From positions 17,244,060-17,308,059 of the forward strand of contig OZ038529.1 in NCBI GenBank assembly GCA_964036665.1: DNA of 64,000 bases. The letters run 5' to 3'. Positions within the stretch are counted from its first letter, which is position 1; each line of letters starts with the position of its first letter. The DNA comes from Gordius sp. MW1 (lineage: Eukaryota > Nematomorpha > Gordioida > Gordea > Gordiidae). The position numbers and the translations under genes were made by a program. Shown one piece after another: positions 12,056 through 25,041 of this stretch. Below the pieces are notes generated by a model. That model was given only the letters and a program-made list of their open reading frames with translations. It was not told the origin of the DNA and did no database searches.

Positions 12056-14269
12056 AACTCGGGCCTTCGGCCCTCGTGGGAAGGGGGAGGGGAGAAGGGG
12101 AGGGGAGAAGGGAAGGGGGGGGGGGGACGACTCATCTTTACTTCGTATAAATGTATCATATTTGCTATGCAATTTATGGGCGAGAAAGGTGGGAAGGGGC
12201 GAGAATGCCTATAGGGGGGTATTAAATGCCTAATGATTAATTAATTATTTATACAAATTTTCCATTTATAGGCAAAATGTAATATAGGCAAGGGTTAGGG
12301 TTAGATTTAGTGTTTGCATCTAGTTGCGTATTACATTAGTTTTTACGGCCTTTAGTGATTATGGGTCTAACAAACATTATATTATAAAACATCACAATGT
12401 TAAGAATTTGCAGAATTGTTGGGAGAAATTTTTGTTGAATTTGAACAATTTTTAATGAAAATCAAAAATTTGGCGAATGGTCATTTTTTCTCCATTGGTC
12501 AGTACCAACAGATACTCTATAAGTCAATGATAGCCAAAAAACGGAAAAAAAAATTTGATGCTCACTTTGGCCAATGGTCATTTTTTTCCATCGGTCAGCA
12601 GCCAGCACACGGTAAAAATGGATATAAATTCATAAGAGTAAAAAAAACGAAAAAAAAAATTTCGAATCACATTTTGGCCAATGGTCATTTTATTCTATTG
12701 GTCAGCAGCCAGGACACGGTAAAAGTGGATATAAATTCATAATAGTAAAAAAAAGACGAATAAAAAATTTTCGAATCACATTTTGGCCAATGGTCATTTT
12801 ATTCCATTGGTCAGCAGCCAGCGGACGGCCAAAAAGTCATAATAGCAATGGTAGGAAAATCATAATAGTCAAAAAAAACGAAAAAAATAATTTTGATTCA
12901 CATTTTGGCCAATGGTCATTTTTTTCATTGGTCAGCAGCCAGCAGACTGCCAAAAAGTCATAATAGCAATGGTAGTAACAGGAACAATCATAATAGTCAA
13001 AACTAAAACGAAAAAAAAACTTGAAATCACATTTTGGCCAATGGTCATTTTTTCCATCGGTCAGCAGCCAGCGGACGGCCAAAAAGTCATAATAGCAATG
13101 GTAGTAACAGGAACAATCATAATAGTCAAAACTAAAACGAAAAAAAAACTTGGAATCACATTTTGGCCAATGGTCATTTTTTCCATCGGTCAGCAGCCAG
13201 CGGACGGCCAAAAAGTCATAATAGCAATGGTAGTAACAGGAATAATCATAATAGTCAAAAAAAAACGAAAAAATAAACTCGGATTCACATTTTGGCCAAT
13301 GGTCATTTTTTTCATTGGTCAGCAGCCAGCGGACGGCCAAAAAGTCTTATTATCAATGATAGTAACAAGAACAATCGTAATAGTCAAAACTAAAACGAAA
13401 AAAAACTTGGAATCACATTTTGGCCATTGGTCATTTTTTCCATCGGTCAGGAGCCAGCGGACGGCCAAAAAGTCATAATAGCAATGGTAGTAACAGGAAT
13501 AATTATAATAGTCAAAAAAAACGAAAAAATAAACTCGGATTCACATTTTGGCCAATGGTCATTTTTTTCATTGGTCAGCAGCCAGCGGACGGCCAAAAAG
13601 TCTTATTATCAATGATAGTAACAAGAACAATCGTAATAGTCAAAACTAAAACGAAAAAGAACTTGGAATCACATTTTGGCCAATGGTCATTTTTTCCATC
13701 GGTCAGCAGCCAGCGGACGGCCAAAAAGTCATAATAGCAATGGTAGTAACAGGAACAATCATAATAATCAAAAAAAACGAAAAAATAAACTTGGATTCAC
13801 ATTTTGGCCAATGGTCATTTTTTTCATTGGTCAGCAGCCAGCAGACGGCCAAAAAGTCATAATAGCAATGGTAGTAACAAGAACAATCATAAGAGTCTAA
13901 AAAACTCCGAGATTCTAACCCAAACTCTTGTAGTGGAGGGCATAGGGTAATTATAGCAATTAATATCAATGTTACCCAATTCAAAAACGAATAGATATAC
14001 AGCATGAAAAATATATAAAAGTAAGCCAATTTGAGAATCCTATTCCTCGATTGACTTCCGATACTTATGCATTAATTTAACGTAGCAATTAGAACCCGAC
14101 CCCGCCCGAAAGCGAGGGAGATAGAGATGAGGGGTGGGGCACCTCTTTCTCATGCATTAATTTAAAAAAGCGATAACCTAATATACCCAATGCAAATAGA
14201 TAGGGAGGATACAAGGACGGACGACGGACGGACACCAAAAAACGAGCCCATAAATTGCATAGCAATTAA
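12056..14269 (-). mobile_element. Helentron-like non-autonomous element, copy A
   Basis: Read on the minus strand, it starts at 14269 with TTAATTGCTATGC and has the 20-bp motif TTGCTATGCAATTTATGGGC near the start. The reverse complement of that motif lies near the other end (about 12163-12183). Beyond it come a purine/pyrimidine-biased stretch and a hairpin (GGGCC..GGCCC, 12060-12074) that closes the element. The centre is a 129-bp minisatellite. Subterminal inverted repeats, a central tandem array and a 3' hairpin are the layout described for HINE/DINE-1-type Helentron derivatives; the class is inferred from that layout, since no Rep protein is present. Confidence 0.75.
12480..13890. repeat. 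129-bp minisatellite, copy A (about 11 units)
   Basis: Each unit contains TTTGGCCAATGGTCATTTTT, then GGTCAGCAGCCAGCGGACGG and CCAAAAAGTCATAATAGCAA. The first three or so units are shorter (about 107-122 bp); the later ones are about 129 bp, equal to 43 codons. Units from 13290 to 13675 alternate two types, giving a dimeric higher-order repeat of about 257 bp. Because the period is a multiple of three and has no stop in some frames, long spurious open frames run through it on both strands. Confidence 0.9.
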
Positions 14270-14331
14270 AAGGAAATACAAAATAAACCAAAATTGGTAT
14301 ACATTTTTGTATAGAGCATAAGTCAGCACTA

Positions 14332-14519
14332 GAGACCTGCACGGTCTGGCTCGGGCGCGGATGGGGCTAAAGCTGAATAATTTTTTTATGAATTGTCGGG
14401 CCAGGCTCGGGCTCAGGCCGGAATAAAAAAATTCGGGCTTGGGTCAGGCTCGGGCAAAATTAAATAAAAAGTATTGGGCCGGGCTCGGGCCGCAAAATTC
14501 CATTTTGCAGGGCTCTAGC
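14332..14519. mobile_element. Small hAT-type MITE with GC-rich ends
   Basis: It begins TAGAGACCTGCACGG and ends TTTTGCAGGGCTCTA, the same terminal motif as the element at 30888-32319. The inside is rich in CGGGCTCGGGC. No matching 8-bp flanks are visible, so the copy may be old or recombined. Confidence 0.6.
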
Positions 14520-15853
14520 CGTAGTATGGTTGTCAGGTGATATCCTTATTGGTAAAAGGTCCATTTTTCATAAAAACTTTAGCTGCTTTATATTTATTGA
14601 ATAAAATTATTAATGGTTAGAGGTTATGTTATTAATGTTACTTTGCATGATAAAATTATTTTGTCTGCACAAATCAATGAAGTTAATAAAATTACTTGTA
14701 ACTTTTAATATATAAATCTTAACAAATGTTATATTTAAGCTTTGCTAAATATTTATAAAAAAATTTCTCTATCAATACTAAAATATAAATAAGATATAAT
14801 GTAATCAAAATGTTTTTTATAAGATTTTCCTGTTTAACCATTTTTTAAACTAGCATATATTTTAACAAGAATTCTGTCCAATATATGAAATTTTATTTGA
14901 TTATTATTCATCAGACTATTGGTTCAGGCCAATGCAAGTGTTTAGTTTAAACAATGGCCCTAATTAGCGTAAACATAAAAATTGGAAAAACTCTTTGCAA
15001 TTTAAATCTATGAAGATATTATTAATGTATTTTTGATCAAAAACCCATCGTAGATATTGAATTTATATAATTTTAATAATTATTTGTTTAATAAAAATTC
15101 TTTGACACAAAATTTACCCCCCCCCCCCCTAATTGAACCCCCCCCCCCCGAGGCAATCCTGGCTACGCCTATGATAATTACTGGTTAAAGTAAGGCAGTC
15201 AGCTGCAGGCGACATTGCTTTTTGGATCCTGATAGTATTTTATCTAAAAATCGTACAGGAAATTTGTGGAGTTGCAGTTTATATTAATAAAATAATATTT
15301 GCAGGAAAATTTAAGAACACATAGGAAATGGGGAACGTAGAAATTGACTCAGAATATTAATAAGGGCAAAAACTTTATAAAAATTCATTTATTATTCACA
15401 ATTTTATCTTTTTGGTTTATTCAAGAGTTTTGCCGAGGTGCCTGACATAACATTGGTAGTTCAATATGTTTTTCTTACTTTCGTTTATTTTTTAAATTAT
15501 TCATTAAAATAACTTTTTTTACTTATAAAAAAATATTTTTAAATTTTGATAATCCACTCATTTTAGTCAAGAGGCAAAAAAATCATTTTGAACTTATTTG
15601 AAGATTATTTAATAAGTACATACAACTATGCTAAAATATATTAGATAAATGAGTCAGATAATGTTAGATTTTATACAATTTCCAATATTAAATACAAACG
15701 TCGTTGATATTAAATCTTTTGCAAGCATTCAAACCCATATATCGAACTTAACTTAACGAATCAAGTCCCAATCGATCTATCACATATTGATACGTTTAAA
15801 TAGAGTGCATTGACAATACCACGATTGAATCGTTCAATGTAACTAATTTTATA
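14520..15853. other. Intergenic DNA downstream of Pelota
   Basis: No gene is visible. At 15117-15170 two C runs precede a 'CCTGGCTACGCCTATG' end, the terminal signature of the small G/C-tract MITE family; the opposite end of this copy was not located. Confidence 0.45.
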
Positions 15854-18800
15854 TTATGAGTCATTTAAGGCGCCTTCATTCGCCTCAACGCTATTTTCCT
15901 CGTTGTCTTCCTCTTCAATTTCTGGCATGGGGTAACGCAGAATAGCCGCTATGCCCGTCAGTTGGTCTAATTGCTCGCCCGAAACGTGGAGGCTGGAAAA
16001 GAGATGGACTTCGCCTCCCGCCTCCTTCACAGCTTCGTACATGGCTATGCATGAGCGACGAACGCCCAAATCTTTTGACCTGAAGAGGGTATCCGTGATA
16101 AGTAATGCTTCCACGGCTTGAGCTTCTACGGCTTTCGCGACGTGAGCCATGCCGTAGTAAGCGCGATCGGGGTCGGACATGATCATGGTAGTGAATTGTG
16201 ACAGGATACGAACCTCCCGGGCCGCTTTGGTGTCTGCAGCCTTAGATAATACCTGGAGGGATAGGGGAAAATAGAATCAAAACATCGCCCTTCCAAGTCA
16301 ATGTTTTTGTTACTTGAAAACTTGATGACATTATTATGACTAAAAATATGCTTCTGTTACCAAATATACAAGTTGATATAACATCGGACCATTTAAAGCT
16401 AAATTCCCGAAATTAATCAATTAAAATAGAGTTATAACATTTACTTTCGCTGGGTTAAGTTATAGACAAAACAAGGTGGCGCAAAAGTCATACCAGGGGA
16501 TCAGCTAAAACATCTCGCAGGGCGTGTTTGAAGCCAGAAGCCGAATGGACAAGGACAAATTTTGATCGATTTTCTGAGAGAATACGCCCAGGGTCGACGG
16601 TCCCAGAACCACCCCCTGACACCGAAGACTGCTGATTATTGGGGGTCGAGCTACCACCACCACCACCTCCGGCTAACGATGAAGGTGAGGATAAGTGGGC
16701 AGCGTTGGTAGAATTATTACTGTTAGTGCTTCCCAGGATTGATGGAGATGCGTGATAGTCGTTGGGGATTGATTTTGATGTGCCGCCTCCTAGTGTTTAC
16801 AAAGGGGCAAATCGATTTAAACGACGGCCCTGGTGGCTGTTAAATTTAACTAGGCTTTGGTCACATACTTATTTTAATTTTTCATGAAAAGGGATATTAG
16901 TTGGTACCACAAAATTCTTCAAGTTGTTATTTTATCTTACCAAAATTTATGACTATAGCTATGGGGGACCAAACTACAAAAGGCCAAACCAAAAAACGAA
17001 GGTTGTTGAAGAATTTCACTAATATAAAAACAAAAAATTGGCTTAGTATCAAACGTCAAAGGTCACAGCCGTCGCCCCTCACCCTGAGAAGCCCAGGTGG
17101 ACATCATGTAGGAATAAAAGTGATCTTTCACGAAACCGGGACTGGCTAAAAGCACACATTTGACCACGTCAAAGTCGATGTGACGAAGCAAGGCAGCCAC
17201 GACCGAATCGTAGAAACGGGTTAGGGCTTTGTCCCGCTGAGTGCAAGACCCTTTTCGCTTTTTCGGGATGCTCTGTTCTATTTTACAACGCACCAGGGTC
17301 ATGTTAGTCGTGACGAGGCATACGTGGGCCAAGCCCTCTTGCATTATTATGGCGGCTAGGTCGGCTTTCCGCGTAACATCGCAAGCCTCCTCGATTCTCT
17401 CCAAACTGACCGCGTCCCACTCCGATTTGCCTCAATGAGGATAAATAAACAACTTTAGATGAGCTTTTATATAATAATCTTTGGCCAAAGATGAATTGTC
17501 ATTATATTTATATGCTTTCATATATCAACACCATATATATCAATTAGTGAAGTGTATATACCTCCGAATTATCTCAATAATTCCATTGATATGTATGGCA
17601 AATTGACAAATAAATTTGTATTGTGTATATAAATATGTAGTAATATTAATGAAATGAGTAGGAGGGAAAGGAATTCGATATTTTGGGCTACAGGGGGCCA
17701 TCTACAGAGATATAATAAAGTGGGTAATAAAACAAACTATTACCATCAAATATTATCATTTAAAATTTATATACAAAAATTTCGACGCATTTTAAATTGT
17801 AAAAAAGTTGATAATAATTTATATATAAATATATGAATTAAAGAATTTATTAACTTTTTTAAAATTGATCAAACGTATAATAGTTCTAGGTACTTAATTT
17901 GCATCTAAAGTGACTTTTATGCAATATAATTGCCCAAAAACTTTCCCATATAAAACTTTATACTAAAATTTATAAAAAAGTTAACTTGCTCAAAGCCATA
18001 AAGGTGTAGCAAATCAAATGTCGCCCCTAACCTATGGTGAATTTTCGGTTGACCTCAAGGTCAAGCGTATGGTAACCGCCCATTTTGACGTAGGGATTTT
18101 CTTCGATGTTACGGCCTTTGACTCGAAGCACGCAAGCTTGTGTATCGAAATCCGTCGATTCAACGCAAATCGTTAACATGGTACGTACACGGTTAACGTT
18201 AACCGTCCCTAAATATAATCGATTTATTTCGACCAAAACTACGATAGAGGAGCGTTCAATAGACGGGTTCAAATAAATATTTTTTGCTTGTGCCCTTGGT
18301 CCCGAATGTTAGTAATTAAACCTGAGCTCGGCATAAAATATGGGGTCGCAATTACTAAAACAAGTTTTTAAAAGGAAGCAACGACAAACACTTGAAAGCC
18401 CCGAAAACAAAAATTGGTGTTTGTATTTTTGTAAGTTTAAATTTGTTAATCTCTTTAAATTTTTCTGATATTTATAAAAATCATAGTTTTAAAATTAATT
18501 GTACTAGTTAATTAAGGCTAAGAAATTCAAAATATTGAAAAAAAAGTTTTAAAGGCAATTCAAAAATGAGAATTAGTGCAATATAGGCGCATAACATTTA
18601 GTTAAAGTCCTTATATTTATAATATTATAGCAATTGATGCATATTTATCTTTTAATTGTTTGCTTATGTATTACTATAAAATAGGAATGCTTTTTGATCA
18701 TACAATTTTTAATATTGTGGGTGTTAAAATGATACACATTGCATTGGCATGTATATTAGAAGTTATGAACAACAGGGTTTAATTTATGACAAAATTCTGC

Positions 18801-19554
18801 AAAAACGCTTATACTTTCTATTTGCAATTTCAAATAATTTATAAAATCATGAAGTTTGTTGTAAATTATGAATTATGTAAAAATAAAGTTTGCTAAAAAA
18901 GTTGGCTTAAATAAAGAGTCATCAGTAAATTATATGCAACTATAAATATTTAATTGCAAAACACTTTTAAGAAAGTTTCATTTTCAGACACTAGGTAGGG
19001 TGGGAAAAATGGTAAAAATATAAGTGTAGGCAAACTTTTGTCTTAAAATTAAGTTAAATTAGAATAAATTTGGTAATTGCAACACAATAATAAGAGATTT
19101 ACTATATCCAAAAAAATAATATAAAATACATCCCCTCCTCATTTGCTCTTGCCTACGCCATTGCACTTACCCAGATAAATTTTACTTTGAATGTTGTTTG
19201 GATTAATTGGCAAAAAAAGATTATACAGTGTTTTATTACCATCTTCACATTTATATTAAAAGACATGAATTTATGCATTATAAGTTAATATAAATTGTAT
19301 AGTTATATTTCTTAATCTAACTAAATGGATATATAATTCATTATTACTACTGATACATCAAAGATAATATATATCTATTTAACATCAAAAAAACCTGTAG
19401 CTGATTCTTGATGAACCTTGCGAATTGTTGTCGCGCGTAAACTATCCCCTTCACATATAAGATTATAGGCATGCCACATATCTTCATTCTCTTCAGCAAT
19501 CAAAACAATAGATCCTTTATGGTCCTTATCGATATTTTTGTGAACAAGCTTCAT
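15854..19554 (-). CDS. PELO: Pelota, ribosome-rescue factor (PELO/Dom34)
   Basis: Pelota, an eRF1-like protein, works with HBS1 to split ribosomes stalled in no-go and non-stop decay. Five exons join in frame with GT-AG junctions: 19554-19395, 18208-18032, 17430-17083, 16789-16494 and 16252-15854, giving 459 aa. The start is ATG at 19554 ('MKLVHKNIDKD'); the upstream in-frame GTG is ignored. The N-terminal domain has 'EDMWHAYNLI' and 'NRVRTMLTICVE'. The central domain has 'MQEGLAHVCLV', 'PKKRKGS' and 'HIDFDVVKCVLLASPGF' and, as in other Pelotas, no GGQ motif. The C-terminal domain has 'LLITDTLFR', 'FSSLHVSGEQL' and 'LTGIAAILRYP', with an acidic tail. It is longer than the human protein (385 aa), mostly because of a Gly/Ser/Asn-rich insertion at about residues 229-297, encoded by exon 4. 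Confidence 0.97.
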
Positions 19555-20519
19555 TTTCACGCACGCTACTCACACCTGATTCACGTTACATTTCATACCA
19601 AACTGTGATCAACTCGTCAGTTTTTCAATCGACGATTTAGTGATCCAAAAAGGATCCCTTACAGATCGGATCGGTGAGATTAATAATACAAATATTGGGC
19701 TTATTTTAAATTTAAGGATCAAATAAGGGCTGCTTAATAGTTTTATAGATGTTAATGAGGTTGAATAGGTGTGAAAAACAATTACTTAATAAGAAAGATA
19801 ACAAACATATCTAAGATCATAACTATTTAGTTCAACAAGGCATAGGCAGGGATAGGTGTTTCGGGTTAAAACCTTTCCCACCCCTCCCCCCATTATTGTT
19901 ATCAAACTTAAAGATTTGTTAAAAGATCTTTTAGATATATTTAAAATAAGCCTTTTGATAGTTTTGTGTTGAATTAATAATAAATAAATAAGCTACTATA
20001 CAATTATATATTTCTATATGTAAATTAAATTCTTGACAACAGCTAGCCTAGGCTTATATTTCCACTTTTTCCAATCATATTTAGAAACCTAAAAAGACAA
20101 GAAAATTTATTTATCAGTAGTTTCTTTAAAAATAATTTAACCAAATCTTATCTATATATTATTTTTTAATAATTAGACATAGCCAAATTTATCAAATTTC
20201 CATTTGCAGCCTTTATCTATATTACCCGCAATTATTAAAAATTTCAAACTATTTAAAATTGAGATTGAAACTTTGCGCATTCATTTTTTGAAGGTTTGTA
20301 GCAATTTAATAGCTGAATATTTATTTGTGTCCATAACTTACAAAACTCAAGGTTATTTTAATGTGTATTATTTAATATCCACAATATCAAAAATTATAGG
20401 ATCTGAAATCATTCTCATCCCATAGAAATACGGACGCCAAACAATTCATTTTGAATAAAAATAAACAAGCTACAATGGCTCTAAATTGATAAATCGTAAC
20501 AAGTTAAATTTAAAATTTA

Positions 20520-20800
20520 GTATTAATACAGTGGCGTAAATGCGGCCAAAAAAAATATTTTAGATCTAAAATTTATATTTTATAGTTGTGCAACGTAACT
20601 GACCAAGTAAGACACTTATTAATTGCTATGAAATTTATTGGAAAATGGCTCCCACTCCAGATGAAGTTTTTGAGATATTATCCCTGGGAAAAAGAAAATA
20701 TGAAATTATTTTATAATGACTTTCTTTTTTTAATTTTAATGTTGAAATAAATATGGTATAAAAAAGGGCCAATTCATTTAATCTATTTTTTGACATAGTA
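20520..20800 (+). repeat. Interspersed repeat related to 42110-42365
   Basis: Shares with the 42.1-kb copy the blocks GTGGCGTAAATG / ATGGCGTAAATG, ATTTTAGATCTAAA, TATAGTTGTGCAACGTAACTGA and ATAATGACTTTC in the same order. No gene or intact termini are seen here. Confidence 0.65.
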
Positions 20801-22779
20801 TTTCTTATATAAAAGCTAATAAGTAAAGAAGAGTGATGTTGGGCAAAGATTACAATATTTTCTAATCTTATAGGGCGTCCAAGGGATTCTTTGGACGCAA
20901 TCCTTCTATAATTTATTTTCATTCGCGTTTCTGGCAATACAAACAAAGAATTCGGAGGAAATATTATTTGGAAATTTGCCAAAACTTGTTTCTTGTCCAA
21001 AAACCGTTCATTTTCTTTGCATATCGAGGTTTCTTAAGTTCAAAATCATATAACTTAGCCTTATGTTCGACTACTATTACTAAAGTTTCGCTAACTGTCT
21101 GACTTGCTTAAGATCTAGGTCCTTTTTTTGCAATTGCTTGCATAATATATTTAGATTGTCGTAGAGAAGTGAGCAAAGTTGAGCTTCTGTTGCAACATCG
21201 TGATCATACCAGCTTGCTTCAATTTCTCCTTATTTGGTTTCTCTTCCATTTCTGACAACATTAAATTAATTAAATCTGAAAGCAGCCTGCCTTCAGATTC
21301 CTCCGGTTACGCAATTGTTTCACCGGAGGCGTAGGCGTTTATTAAACTACTAACTGTCGTATCCTCACGGAACCCTAAATACCTCACCCTGATCCTAAAT
21401 ACCTCACCCCACCCCTTAATTGCACCTGCCTTACGAGGAAAATTTAATTATTGATTAATGGGCGTATTTAAAGTTCTAGTTGTCTCTATAAGAGTTAGGC
21501 ACAGATGTATCAAAAGTTGGGAATGGCATAACAGGGGATAGAATAAGGCCTACTTTTAATTGTTTATTACCAAGATATCTAAAGAGGGGAATGCTAAAGG
21601 TGGGGTAGCTGTCAAAATTAGAATAGGGGAATGATGTTTTAGTAGGGATAAAAGTTAAGATTAATGGGCATAGTTAAGGTTGGGGATGTTCAGCATAGGT
21701 GGCCATTAAGATCAGTGTACTGGGAAAGGAGTTAGATGAATAGTTTAGTATGGGGGTATGGAAGATGGGAATGCGGACGGGTATTAACAAGTAAGTTTAA
21801 TGGGTTAGGAAATAAGTTGGGATGAGTTTAAAATAAGGTCGGGGTTGTTTTAATAGTTATTCCCCTTTTGTAAGATAGAAAATAAACAAATGGAACATCG
21901 AACCCAGGAGGGTAAAAACCTTATCCCATAAAAGCCCATGTATATAGTGAAAGATTATTATTTAATTTTCTTCGATAATTCTCCCACGTCAGAGGGCCCT
22001 CTGATACTATTAAGCCCTTTACTATTTTTTCCCCATAACCTCACAAACCGCTACTCCAACGTTTTCCTGATTCTACCCTTTCAATTGTATTTACCGATAT
22101 TACTTGAAACCTTGTTCCCGCTGAAGCTCTTCGTTACCTGTTTTGATGAAGGATTGAATAAAATTCCTGTATATTGTCCAGCGTGTATTAATAAAATAAA
22201 ATCCTCCTTTACACCTTTTATCAACCTAACCGCAGTATAAATACCACATAAACTCGGACGACGTAACAATTGACCGACAACCTTTCCCCTCAAAACGCCT
22301 CAGTTGACGCACACCTTCCTCCTTCGATACCGGACTTAACACTAACTACACATAATCATTTCAAAAAGCGCGCGCATAGTAATATAAAAGATAGCGAAAT
22401 TTTAGAGGTTACAAGGGAGTAAAAGGGGAAAAGTGTGGACAGAAGGTTGCGGGGGCTGTAGTATGAGCTAGGGAAAATAAGCGAATGGTACCCCCAGGCA
22501 ATTTCCGTGGTTATATAGGCATAATCACGTGATAGGGATTTGGTTTTGTTCTTCTTCTGTTCTTTCCTCCGGAATTTCGCTATCAGAAGTTGAGGTCTAT
22601 ATGGTCTTCGTTAATTGGTTCGAGCGGAGTGTAGTCAAGCAGCTGGGCCGTGTGCTTTGGGACTGGGTACCAGGCCCTGGAGGCTTCATCCTAAAGCTTC
22701 GTTTGAATAGATTAAATGGATTGACACTTTTATTAGCGATTCATTTGGGATTAGCTCCTACGCCAGATGACGCTGGAAA

Positions 22780-22917
22780 AAAAATATTAAATTATTTTAA
22801 AATGACTTTCTTTATGTTTTATACCAGATTTTATAATTTTGATGTTGAATTAAAAATGCTATAATTTTTTTTGGAAATTTCTTCCCCCCCCCCCTAGAAA
22901 ATTCTGGCTACGCGCCT
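22780..22917 (+). repeat. 3' part of the G/C-tract repeat family
   Basis: Contains ATGACTTTCTTTATG and TTTTATACCAGATTTT, then a C run and ATTCTGGCTACGCGCCTG. The same order occurs at 42255-42358. The terminal GGCTACGCGCCTG is the reverse complement of the left end seen at 23260. Confidence 0.65.
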
Positions 22918-23256
22918 GTATTAATATCACCCTAGTTTTTATATCTTAGGTGCCTATGTACTCTATTTTTAACTACCATTCCTAATTCCTTAGCCTCAAT
23001 TAACAACGATAATTTTAAAACACCCTTTCTTGATTACCATTAGTTTAAAAATGGATCTATTTAAGAGTAGAAACAATTTTATCACAATGTGTCCTTTTAA
23101 TAGCTGATTTTATCGCCATTTATAAATATATTTTTGAGGAAATGTTAATTCATACTTTTTGACCATCTCATAGCCAGTCCAAACTTTTGCCGATTGAAAT
23201 TTGATAATGGGTGATGAACGAGGTATATTTTAAAATTGGTGATTTCATATTGTGTA

Positions 23257-23425
23257 ATCAGGCGCGTAGCCAAGATTTTTCTAGGGGGGGGGAAGAGTTT
23301 TCCTTATTTGTAACTTTCATTTATAATATAACAAAGATGAGAGGTGATAAAAGCGCCGTTTGGCCCACGAGTCGATGTAGCAGGTTAAAAATATTTTTTG
23401 GCGGACCCAGGCGTGCACTATAATA
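23257..23425 (+). repeat. Left end of the GGCGCGTAGCC repeat family
   Basis: Begins CAGGCGCGTAGCCAAGATTT with a G run, then TTTATAATATAACAAAGATG and AGTCGATGTAGCAGG. A similar arrangement occurs at 55983-56160, where the family ends in a comparable GGCCTGGGCAGG block. Confidence 0.65.
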
Positions 23426-25041
23426 AGATTGGAACATCCGGGCGTAATCAGATTTTTTCGATAGTGTATTTTATTGTTTTTGTGTATTATCTTGTTATAT
23501 TTTTAATTGATTGTATATATTAATTAATCATGTATCTTATCTTAATAAAACGAGAAATAAATTTATAAATTTTCAAAAAGATTACGAAACTTTTGTTAGA
23601 TATTTTTTAAAACAGTACAATATTTCGGGCCAGGCATTTCGGACAGCTTTAATTGGGAAATGGGGCTTCTTAATGGGTTTAAGCGGGACGGACTGGAAAT
23701 TAATATAAATCGGACAGAGCGGGGTTCAGGCAATTTCTTGTGATGACGTGTATGCCCGTTAAACATATAGCCCCGGTCTCCAATAGGAAAATTTGGCCTA
23801 TGAATCGAGATTTATATAACATTGAAATTATATAAATTAGCTTTAGCTCCCTCAAAAAAACTTGTTCTTCGAGATTGATTCAAATAAATTATATTTAAGT
23901 TGCAATGTTATCTGCTTGACGAATAACCTGCTGAACGTCAAAATCCTTTTTCTGCTATTGTGTGCATAGTAAGGATGTAAAGCTGAAAAATAATCAAGAT
24001 ATGAAGAGGATATCAAGTATAAAGATTGCCAGATAACTACCCCTATAATAAATAAAATTGCTATTACAAGGTGTGGGATGGCGAGGTATTGTGGGGAAGA
24101 TGCTCAATTTTTTTTGGCAAATCAACAAATGAATTTAGAAAAAAAATTAATGATTAAAAGATTATTTGTCAAAAATTTTATCAAAAAATAAAAGGATATA
24201 TTAACTCTTAAAGTATTTCTATGTCCTAGTCTTTTATGCCACAATAAATACTCTTAATTCTTTTAATAATTCTTTTATTTAATTTTTATTTAAAGTGGTG
24301 GGAAATAGCTTTCCCAAATCTTACCACAAAAAACTCAAACAAAAGATAGAGGTTATTGTAAAATATTTTGTAAAAAAGTTTTTTACCAAAATTAAGATAA
24401 ATAGCAGTTATATATTCCAATATATGACAAAAAAAGTAAAATCAACAAAATGCGCATAAGCATGCTTTTGGCCCTTTGAATGTCAATAACCAAAAAATCA
24501 TTTGCCTAAAATTTTTAGAAATTAACAATATATGAAAAATCATTCAAGAGATGGCCAATCAAAATTCATCCTTTTATTGACAATTTGACATAGAATGGTC
24601 AATATAAAATATTTTAATTACATAGCCAGATTCATATATTTAACAATTATATTAAATTTGTAAAAAAAAATAAAATTTTTAGTATGTTATACTAGACTGT
24701 TAAGATATAACATCATAATTAAAATAGACTGCAAAACATTACTTTAAAATATTTTAAATATTATAATGCAATCTGCACTTAAAAATTATCCAAGCTAATA
24801 CTATATATTTCTAGCAATATAAGTGTTATATATCATAACAAAATACTGATATGACAATCAGAAACAATATTAGCCTTATAATAATTATTATTTATATCTA
24901 GTATCGAGCAATTGATATTTGCTTTCCATCTTTTTATGCCTTTAAAAAATTTTTACATTTTATCAAGGTATTGAATATACATATTACATTTTATGCACAA
25001 AAATAGTAATATATTAATATAATTATTTTATAAGCTATATT

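Larger units (their letters stand above)
19555..25041. other. Long intergenic region with MITE fragments, no gene recognised
   Basis: Open frames in this region do not resemble known proteins. Repeat fragments are listed separately at 20520-20800, 22780-22917 and 23257-23425. From about 21440 to 21860 the plus strand is G-rich and C-poor; from about 21900 to 22340 it is C-rich. The upstream Pelota promoter probably lies between 19555 and about 19900, but no core motif stands out. Confidence 0.5.

Noticed and set aside
12293-12305. GGGTTAGGGTTAG as telomeric sequence
   Set aside because: Only two or so units, located within an interspersed element whose second copy carries the same stretch; not a telomere or clear interstitial array.
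12837-13734. Long open frames of 104-188 codons on both strands with repeating 'AVRWLLTDGKNDHWPKC' or 'GQQPADGQKVIIAMVV' motifs
   Set aside because: They run through the 129-bp minisatellite. The period is a multiple of three and has no stop in those frames, so openness is automatic; the peptides resemble no protein and both strands are open.
12480-13890. Regularly spaced direct repeats considered as a CRISPR array
   Set aside because: Unit length is about 129 bp with no unique spacers, in a eukaryotic transposon context; it is a minisatellite.
20635-21000. Minus-strand 121-codon frame
   Set aside because: It overlaps an interspersed repeat also found at 42.1 kb and encodes nothing recognisable.
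22529-22864. Plus-strand 111-codon frame
   Set aside because: Its end is repeat DNA shared with 42.2 kb; no domain is visible.
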